Of a DNA stretch of 64,000 nt, positions 57,399 to 64,000 are shown in pieces. The DNA lies in the NCBI RefSeq assembly GCF_019578655.1, contig NC_063262.1, positions 5,339,582 to 5,403,581 on the forward strand. The letters run 5' to 3'. The DNA comes from Ricinus communis. Taxonomy: Eukaryota > Streptophyta > Magnoliopsida > Malpighiales > Euphorbiaceae. The number at the start of each line of letters is the position of its first letter. Position 1 is the stretch's first letter. Both the position numbers and the translations under genes were made by a program. Under the pieces are notes generated by a model. The model did not search any database. It was not told the origin of the DNA and saw only the letters and a list, made by a program, of their open reading frames with translations.

Positions 57399-59378
57399 AT
57401 GGTCACCCTTTTCTGCAACTTGCAATGTCTACCTCTCCACTCCATTTTTATTCTCTTCTTTCTTCTTCTTCTTCCTCCTTCTACAACTTCAGTTTCCTTC
57501 CAGAAAACACGATTTGATCCCAGCGACACTAGCATAATCTATGAAGGAGGTGCAACACCGTCCGTTGGAAGTATTGAATTTAACAGTGACACGTACATTT
57601 GTCAAGTTGGTAGAGTCACTTATGCTGAGAAGATACCTTTATGGGATCCCAAAACTAAAAGGCTTTCTGATTTCACTACCCATTTCTCTTTCTATGTCGA
57701 CATCGAAGGCCGAACCTCTTAGGCAGCTGGTTTTGCTTTCTTCCTTTCTCCTGTTGGATTCCATATACCACCAAATTCTGCTGGTGGATTTCTGGGCCTG
57801 TTTAATATCACAACTAGCGATTCTCCTCAGAACCAAATTGTTCATATCGAATTTGACTCTTTCGTGAATCCTGAATGGGATCCTCAGGTTCAGCATGTTG
57901 GGATTAACAATAACTCAGTTCATTCAGCAGCATATACGTACTGGAATACTAGCTTGCACAGTGGTGATCCTGCTGCTGATGTCTTGATCACTTACAGTGC
58001 TACTACCATGAATTTAACCGTGTCTTGGAAATATCAAAAGACTTTTAATTCTCAAGAAAACACCAGTCTTTCATATATTATTGATCTCAGAGAGATTCTT
58101 CCTGAGTGGGTTCATATTGGGTTTACCGCTGCTACCAGTAGTCTTATGGAACGCCATGTTCTTAATTCATGGAAGTTCAATTCAAGTCTGGAGATGAGGG
58201 AAACAAACGGTGAAAGTTCTGACAAGGTACGACTAGTAGTTGGTCTATCAGTTTCAATTGGATGTGTTCTAATAGCTGCAGTAGTCCTTGCATTAGCACT
58301 TTTATGGAGACGGAAGCATAAGAGTACAGAAATGGCGCCGGAGACGGTGAACTTGACATCAATTAACGAAGACCTTGAGAGAGGAGCAGTTCCAAGGAAA
58401 TTTTCTTACATCGATCTTGTTTCAGCTACCAACAAGTTCTCAAATGACAGAAAATTGGGTGAAGGAGGATTTGGTGCTGTTTACAAAGGATACCTTACTG
58501 ATTTAGACATGCCAATTGCTGTCAAAAGAATTTCAAGAGGTTCTAGACAGGGAAGAAAGGAGTACATAACTGAGGTTAGAGTCATTAGTCGGTTGAGGCA
58601 CCGAAATCTGGTACAACTAATAGGATGGTGCCATGAAGGAGGTGAATTTCTTCTTGTCTATGAATTTATGCCAAATGGTAGCCTTGATTCTCATCTCTTT
58701 AGCAAGAAAAATTCACTCACTTGGGCTATTAGACACAAAATAGTTCTTGGATTAGCCTCTGCTCTACTTTACCTGCATGAAGAGTGGGAACAATGCGTGG
58801 TTCACCGCGATGTTAAATCAAGCAATATAATGTTAGATTCAAATTTCAATGTTAAGCTTGGCGATTTTGGGCTAGCACGACTGATGGATCATGAGCTAGG
58901 TCCACAAACAACAGGGTTGGCTGGAACTCTAGGCTACTTGGCACCAGAATATATAAGCACAGGCAGGGCAAGTAAAGAGTCTGACGTCTATAGTTTTGGG
59001 ATAGTTGCATTAGAGATTGCTACAGGAAAGAAAGTAGTTGATCCTGTCGAAGAGAAATCACAGTCAGGAAAAAGATTGATAGAGTGGATTTGGGATCTTT
59101 ATGGAACTGGGAAACTTAGCTCCGCAGTTGATGAAAGACTCTGTCAGGATTTTGATAAGGAAGAAGCAGAATCTTTAATGGTTGTTGGACTTTGGTGTGC
59201 TCATCCTGATTACAATTTGAGGCCTTCAATAAGGCAAGCCATTCATGTCCTTAATTTTGAAGCTGCATTGCCAAATCTTCCACTGCAGATGCCTGTTCCT
59301 TTGTATCATTTACCTACACCATCAGTTAGCTCTGGCGAACCTTTTATGTCGAATTCAAGCCTGGAAGCTGGTCGTTAA
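57399..59378 (+). pseudogene. LecRK-3, lectin receptor kinase with one in-frame TAG
   Basis: From ATG 57399 to the stop at 59378 is 660 codons, the normal family length, with a single internal TAG at 57720-57722 in the lectin domain (after DIEGRTS). LecRK-1 and LecRK-2 have Tyr there, so one base change from TAT or TAC explains it. Everything else is in one frame: signal peptide, lectin domain (VHIEFDSF, HVGINNNS), transmembrane helix near 58230-58300, kinase with GEGGFGAVYKG, PIAVKR, VVHRDVKSSN, GDFGLARL and GTLGYLAPEY. It could be a recent pseudogene, a segregating null allele or a base-call error. An internal ATG would give a kinase without signal peptide. Confidence 0.9.
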
Positions 59379-60637
59379 ATGCGCAATTCCAGTGCTCCCT
59401 GCTAATAACCTGTTACATGTTCTTCAGAAATAAATGAAGTTAAAAATACTATCACAAATAATGTTCCTATCTTTACATTTAATTTCTTTTTTTTTTTTTA
59501 AATTCTTTTGGTAATTATGTTTGTTGTATCAACTCTCCAATTGATTTCCAACTTCCATAAATTATACATGTGCTCAGTTGCACACAAGCACCAGCATGGA
59601 AAGGTCAAAAGACAAGGCGTTATTTTAGAATGCAAACTCCTGGTATACATTGAAATTATTGGACTTAAATCCTAATAGTTTATCATGATCAATTGGTCAT
59701 TGAATTAATATTTTCTACCTAATATTTTAGTATATCTATCTATTGAGTGCCTTTCAAGTAACATTTTATACTATATTATTTTTGTTTGTTCTAATTGTTA
59801 TTAAGGGTGAATGAGATTGGCCTTCCAAGGAAAAGGGGACAAAATTTACCATCTCTGCACCAGATTTTGACTTCCAATTAAATAATTGCTTTCGTTATCT
59901 CTTCTACAATTGCTTACAAAACAAATTTGGCTGTGTTTCAATTGTGTTCCACAACTAAGCAGGTTTTAAAGATTCGTTTTACATTCACATTCATCTAAAT
60001 CCATTAGAACTTGATGAACTTTGTGGTAATCATGCTTCAAATTTACCACTTCAGGCCTTGCAAAAATAAACATTTCTGTATCATAGTATATATTTGCAGA
60101 AAAGAAACAAATTAATCTCCCAAATAATTCTTAACTATAAAAGCTAATGAACAAGTGGGTCTCTCAATTTGTCTCGTAGAATAACGGAATTTAGGCCAGT
60201 GATATTAGTCCGACAGATGATTAATTCAAAGATTAAGCAAGAATTTATAATAATCTTAAAAATCATTTTTATAAAATTGGATTATAAAAGTAATTAGTTT
60301 CTTCAGTTACACCGAAAATGCTCCAGCATGCACTCTGTTACAGTTAGATAGTATCCCGGATTACATTGTGCGTACCAACGTATAATTGACTCATGCATTA
60401 TTTTAATCAGTACTTTTGCCTTGTAATTGTGCATTTGTCATGTTTGTGCAGTTTTAAATATTAAAATTCTTGAATTTGCTTCACCCTGCTTATGATATTC
60501 TCAATCTTATTTATTTTCTAGAGAAAAATTTATTAATTTAAAAACGGACGAAGAAGCTTGCTTCTGATTATTTTTAAAGCCAGTACAGTTGAAATTTCTG
60601 CACTAAGCCAAACATATGTAAGACCTTAACATCATTG
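59379..60637. other. Intergenic between LecRK-3 and LecRK-4
   Basis: No gene seen. AT-rich; should hold the LecRK-3 3' UTR and the LecRK-4 promoter. Confidence 0.55.
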
Positions 60638-62638
60638 ATGTATATGTTTGCCCCTTCTAATTGTACCTTCTCTCTTGCCATGGCCATCCTGTTCTATCAC
60701 TTCCTCATCACCATGCCAATGCTGTTCTTCTTCCTTTCACTTGTCCCCTGTGCCCATTCCATTCATTTCATAAAGAATCGCTTTGATTCTGATGCAACCG
60801 ACATAGTTTATCATGGCGATGCTGTGCCTTCGGTTGGTGTTGCTGAGCTCATTAACAAATTAACTTACACTTGCCGTGTTGGTTCGGCAACTTATCATCA
60901 AAAGGTCCCAATTTGGGACTCAAGTTCAGGGCAGCTTTCTGATTTTTCGACACATTTCTCCTTCATCATCGATACTCGAGGTCTTAAGCAGTACGGCCAC
61001 GGTCTTGCTTTCTTTCTTGCTCCTGTTGGGTTTCAAATCCCACTAAACTCTGCGAGTGGATTTCTTGGCCTGTTTAACACCTCAACTGTTGATTCTTCTC
61101 AAAATCAAATAGTTATGGTGGAATTTGATTCATATCCAAACGAAGAATGGGATCCTTTAGTTGAGCATGTTGGGATCAACAATAATTCTCTTGCTTCAGC
61201 TAATTATACTCATTGGAATGCTAGCTATCACAGTGGAGACACTGCTAATGTATGGATTACATACAATTCTAGTACTAAGAATTTGAGTTTGTTATGGACT
61301 TACCAGAACACCTCAAATCCTCTAGAGAAGACTAGTCTGTCTTATGTCATTGATCTGATGAAAGTCTTGCCCGAATGGGTTACTGTTGGGTTTTCAGCTG
61401 CTACAGGTGCAAATGGTGAAAGACATCAACTTCTATCTTGGGAATTCAACTCTACTTTGGATGTCAAGGAGACAAAGGGAAACACTTCACAGAGGACAGG
61501 AATTACAGTTGGTATCGCAGTTTCAGTTTGTGTTGTAGGAATTGGAGTCATATTAGGAATTTTGTTTTTTTGGAGGAGGAAAAAGATGATGAAAAGAAAA
61601 GGAGAGGAGAAAATGAACTTGACGTCAATCAATAAGGATCTTGAAAGAGGAGCAGGACCAAGAAGGTTTTCTTATGAAGATCTTGTTGCAGCAACTAACA
61701 ATTTCTCAAATGAAAGAATGCTGGGCAAAGGAGGATTTGGTGCTGTTTACAAAGGGTATTTAATTGATATGGATATGGCAATTGCGGTAAAGAAAATTTC
61801 AAGAGGTTCTAGACAAGGTAAAAAGGAGTACATTGCTGAGGTGAAAACCATTGGCCAATTGAGACATAGAAATCTGGTACAACTCTTGGGCTGGTGTCAT
61901 GACAAGGGTGAGTTTCTACTAGTATATGAGTTCATGCCAAATGGTAGTCTTGATTCTCATCTCTTTGGCAAGAAAAGTTCTCTTACTTGGGCAGTTAGGC
62001 ACAAGATTTCTCTGGGATTGGCCTCTGCATTGCTTTATCTTCATGAAGAATGGGAACAATGTGTGGTGCACCGTGATGTGAAATCAAGCAATGTAATGTT
62101 GGATTCAAATTGTAGTGCCAAGCTTGGTGACTTTGGGTTAGCGAGGCTGATGGACCATGAGCTTGGTCCTCAGACAACAGGTTTGGCAGGAACACTAGGC
62201 TACTTGGCTCCAGAATATATAAGCACAAGAAGGGCTAGTAAAGAATCTGATGTATACAGCTTTGGAGTAGTTGCCTTAGAAATTGTCAGTGGAAGAAGAG
62301 CAATTGATCACATTAACGATAAAAACGAAATGAGTTTAGTAGAGTGGATATGGGAACTTTATGGTCAAGGGAAGCTTCATTTGGCGGTTGACAGGGCAAT
62401 TCATATGGAGTTTGATGAGAAAGAAGCAGAGTGTTTAATGATTGTCGGGTTATGGTGCGCACATCCTGATCGCAATATAAGGCCATCAATGAGCCAAGCA
62501 ATTCAAGTCTTAAAGTTTGAGACTGCACTTCCAAATCTGCCGGCTAAGATGCCTGTTCCTATGTATCATGTGCCACTACCATCTGCTAGTTCCAGTGAAC
62601 CTTCCATAACTAATTCCAGTCTTGATGTCGGCCGCTGA
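60638..62638 (+). CDS. L-type lectin receptor kinase (LecRK-4), intact
   Basis: Single-exon receptor kinase of 666 residues from ATG 60638. Signal peptide and hydrophobic core about 1-44, then lectin domain (IHFIKNRFDSDATDI, IVMVEFDSYPNEEWDP, HVGINNNSL), with many N-glycosylation sequons (NNS, NYT, NAS, NSS, NLS). A transmembrane helix lies at about 287-309, followed by WRRKKMMKRK. The kinase carries GKGGFGAVYKG, AIAVKK, catalytic HRD at 478-480, DFG at 498-500 and GTLGYLAPEY, so it should be an active RD kinase. It is the closest match to LecRK-1 in sequence (FSLAM signal-peptide motif, DLMKVLPE). A second ATG at 60644 is a possible start. By family knowledge a plasma-membrane receptor, probably in defence or wall sensing; ligand unknown. 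Confidence 0.94.
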   Translation: MYMFAPSNCTFSLAMAILFYHFLITMPMLFFFLSLVPCAHSIHFIKNRFDSDATDIVYHGDAVPSVGVAELINKLTYTCRVGSATYHQKVPIWDSSSGQLSDFSTHFSFIIDTRGLKQYGHGLAFFLAPVGFQIPLNSASGFLGLFNTSTVDSSQNQIVMVEFDSYPNEEWDPLVEHVGINNNSLASANYTHWNASYHSGDTANVWITYNSSTKNLSLLWTYQNTSNPLEKTSLSYVIDLMKVLPEWVTVGFSAATGANGERHQLLSWEFNSTLDVKETKGNTSQRTGITVGIAVSVCVVGIGVILGILFFWRRKKMMKRKGEEKMNLTSINKDLERGAGPRRFSYEDLVAATNNFSNERMLGKGGFGAVYKGYLIDMDMAIAVKKISRGSRQGKKEYIAEVKTIGQLRHRNLVQLLGWCHDKGEFLLVYEFMPNGSLDSHLFGKKSSLTWAVRHKISLGLASALLYLHEEWEQCVVHRDVKSSNVMLDSNCSAKLGDFGLARLMDHELGPQTTGLAGTLGYLAPEYISTRRASKESDVYSFGVVALEIVSGRRAIDHINDKNEMSLVEWIWELYGQGKLHLAVDRAIHMEFDEKEAECLMIVGLWCAHPDRNIRPSMSQAIQVLKFETALPNLPAKMPVPMYHVPLPSASSSEPSITNSSLDVGR

Positions 62639-63136
62639 AAGAGCCAATAATCTACTTCTTGATTTGTAACCGCCATCTTTAAGGAAGTGATTCTGACGTA
62701 CGATAATAACTGGATATTTTAGTTAGTCATTGTGTGAATATAATCGGTCATATTTACCGTAACTTGTTTATAACATGCACTAGTAGTTGTATATGCACAA
62801 TATTTTGTATGGAAATTTCAGATCCTTAAAAGAAATAGTAAATGAATATTCTCATTGTTTTCAGTGGATGGGGATCATAATTTAATCAACATTTGAAGCT
62901 CCGGCTTCTTTTGCTGAAACTTCAGGTCTGCATGCCAACAGTGCTAAAAGTACTATCTAATTTTGTGGGGTCAGCAGTATTATGAAAACTAAGTCTGCTT
63001 CAATTTCAAGGTGTCCTCTCACTCAAATGAATGCCTCTTCTAAGTTCAAGACTTACTAAAGAGCATTGTGATAATCTGGTGGCTATAATTTCTTCAAGAA
63101 TCAATAGTTAGGCGGCCAACAGAACTCTTTCATTAT
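62639..63136. other. Intergenic, LecRK-4 3' flank
   Basis: No gene seen before the copia LTR. Confidence 0.55.
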
Positions 63137-63479
63137 TGTTGAGGAACAAGACCAAAGCACAACCAGCAAGGACCAACAGTCCAGGACCTCCAGGAAGAAC
63201 CAACAGACAAAGACTGTTGGTCATGGCCTCAGACTGGATCATCACAGGAAACCAGATCATCACAGGCATCAAAACGGGAAAAATGAGCAACCTTTCTTCC
63301 CTAAGGAAGAAAGGTCACTTCCACCCTTTCCAAGCTAGAAAGGAACGTTAGAATAGGATCATCGATAGCAAAAGAACCATTGCATATATACATGTATATA
63401 ACAAGATCACTCATACTCAATAATCTCAGAATTCATATCAATAAATCATCATAGATTAATATTCAACTGTATTTCCACA
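63137..63479 (+). mobile_element. Ty1/copia 5' LTR
   Basis: Begins TGTTGAGGAACAAG and ends TTCCACA, directly before a primer-binding site. Contains a TATA-like CATATATACATGTATATAA near 63384 and AATAAA near 63440, as expected of an LTR promoter and polyadenylation region. The 3' LTR lies beyond the window, so the left border is inferred from the TG and not proven by comparison. Confidence 0.75.
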
Positions 63480-63491
63480 TGGTATCAGAGC
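63480..63491 (+). other. Primer-binding site of the copia element
   Basis: TGGTATCAGAGC, complementary to initiator tRNA-Met, immediately follows the LTR end. Confidence 0.92.
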
Positions 63492-63553
63492 AGGAGTGAT
63501 CCTGTCATCACCTACCCACACAATCTCAAATCCAACCGATCAAATTTCTTATC

Positions 63554-64000
63554 ATGTCTCAAAACGATCTTACCAAACTCACCAACATCACACTAACAGG
63601 CAATCAAAATTACTTTCAATGGTCGAGAGCAGTATACATCGGCCTCAGTGGCAGAAAAAAATTAGGGTTTATTACAGAGACCCGAAAGAAGCCACAGCCA
63701 ATCGATCCCAATCAACCCACAAAAGAGGAGATTGAGGCAATCGAAGATTGGCAGACGACTGACCATATGATCATATCGCTTCTGACCAACACGATTGAGC
63801 CTCAGATTGCCAGGCTATGCATGCTGCTAGCATCATCACAGGCCATATGGGAAAAATTAAAAAAATTATATGGTCAAGAACAAAACTATGCGCACATATT
63901 CAATCTGAAACAAGAATTATCACAAGTAAAACAGGGGACTCGGTCCTGCGCACATTACGCAACTGAGATTCTGACTCGGTGGGAGGAGCTACAGAGCTAC
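63554..64000 (+). CDS. Copia gag, open to the window edge (partial)
   Basis: From ATG 63554 the frame is open for 149 codons to the end of the window. It begins MSQNDLTKLTNITLTGNQNY and has the copia gag hallmarks NYFQWSRAV near the start, then WEKLKKLYGQEQN and LKQELSQVKQG, i.e. the UBN2/retrotran-gag family that forms the virus-like particle. No stop or frameshift is visible, so the element may be fairly young. The 3' end is outside the window. Confidence 0.88.
   Translation, partial: MSQNDLTKLTNITLTGNQNYFQWSRAVYIGLSGRKKLGFITETRKKPQPIDPNQPTKEEIEAIEDWQTTDHMIISLLTNTIEPQIARLCMLLASSQAIWEKLKKLYGQEQNYAHIFNLKQELSQVKQGTRSCAHYATEILTRWEELQSY

Overview
This window is plant nuclear DNA: AT-rich, with GT-AG introns, long (TA)n tracts, many retroelement remnants and four plant-specific lectin receptor kinase loci. 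Endogenous pararetrovirus (Caulimoviridae) sequence of florendovirus-like layout fits a eudicot. Castor bean or another member of the Malpighiales is plausible, but the window does not settle the species.

Layout. 1-1130: a micro-shuffled patch of pararetrovirus fragments. 2033-8347 (minus): a 16-exon rhamnogalacturonate lyase gene whose exons splice to one 677-residue frame. 9744-11236: a large imperfect palindrome of LTR-like sequence. 14185-16167 (+): an intact, intronless L-type lectin receptor kinase (LecRK-1). 16290-26450: a tandem duplication carrying two decayed F-box-associated-domain genes. Copy 1 is interrupted by a 623-bp solo LTR, copy 2 by a rearranged Ty1/copia element. 27503-40860: two pararetrovirus copies joined head-to-head between (TA)n tracts. 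42634-44649: LecRK-2, broken by two frameshifts. 45390-56092: a third pararetrovirus copy, split into a minus 5' part and a plus 3' part, with a 3.06-kb solo LTR (5-bp target duplication) nested in its coat region. 57399-59378: LecRK-3, full length except for one in-frame TAG. 60638-62638: LecRK-4, intact. 63137-64000: the 5' end of a Ty1/copia element (LTR, primer-binding site, open gag) running off the window.

How it fits together. The host genes are one pectin-backbone lyase and a same-strand cluster of four LecRK paralogues (two intact outer members, two broken inner ones) that probably arose by tandem duplication. They would act at the wall and plasma membrane: the lyase on rhamnogalacturonan I, the kinases as surface receptors. 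Most of the remaining identifiable sequence is mobile or viral. The viral order, pieced together from three copies, is primer-binding site, leader, movement protein, coat protein with CCHC knuckle, protease, reverse transcriptase, RNase H, a second ORF of unknown function, a TATA box and a polyadenylation signal. Every viral copy seen here is defective.

The strongest candidates for a second look are the head-to-head viral dimer whose ends meet TA repeats next to the viral primer-binding-site position, the micro-shuffled viral patch, the palindromic LTR-like element, and the uncharacterised viral ORF2.
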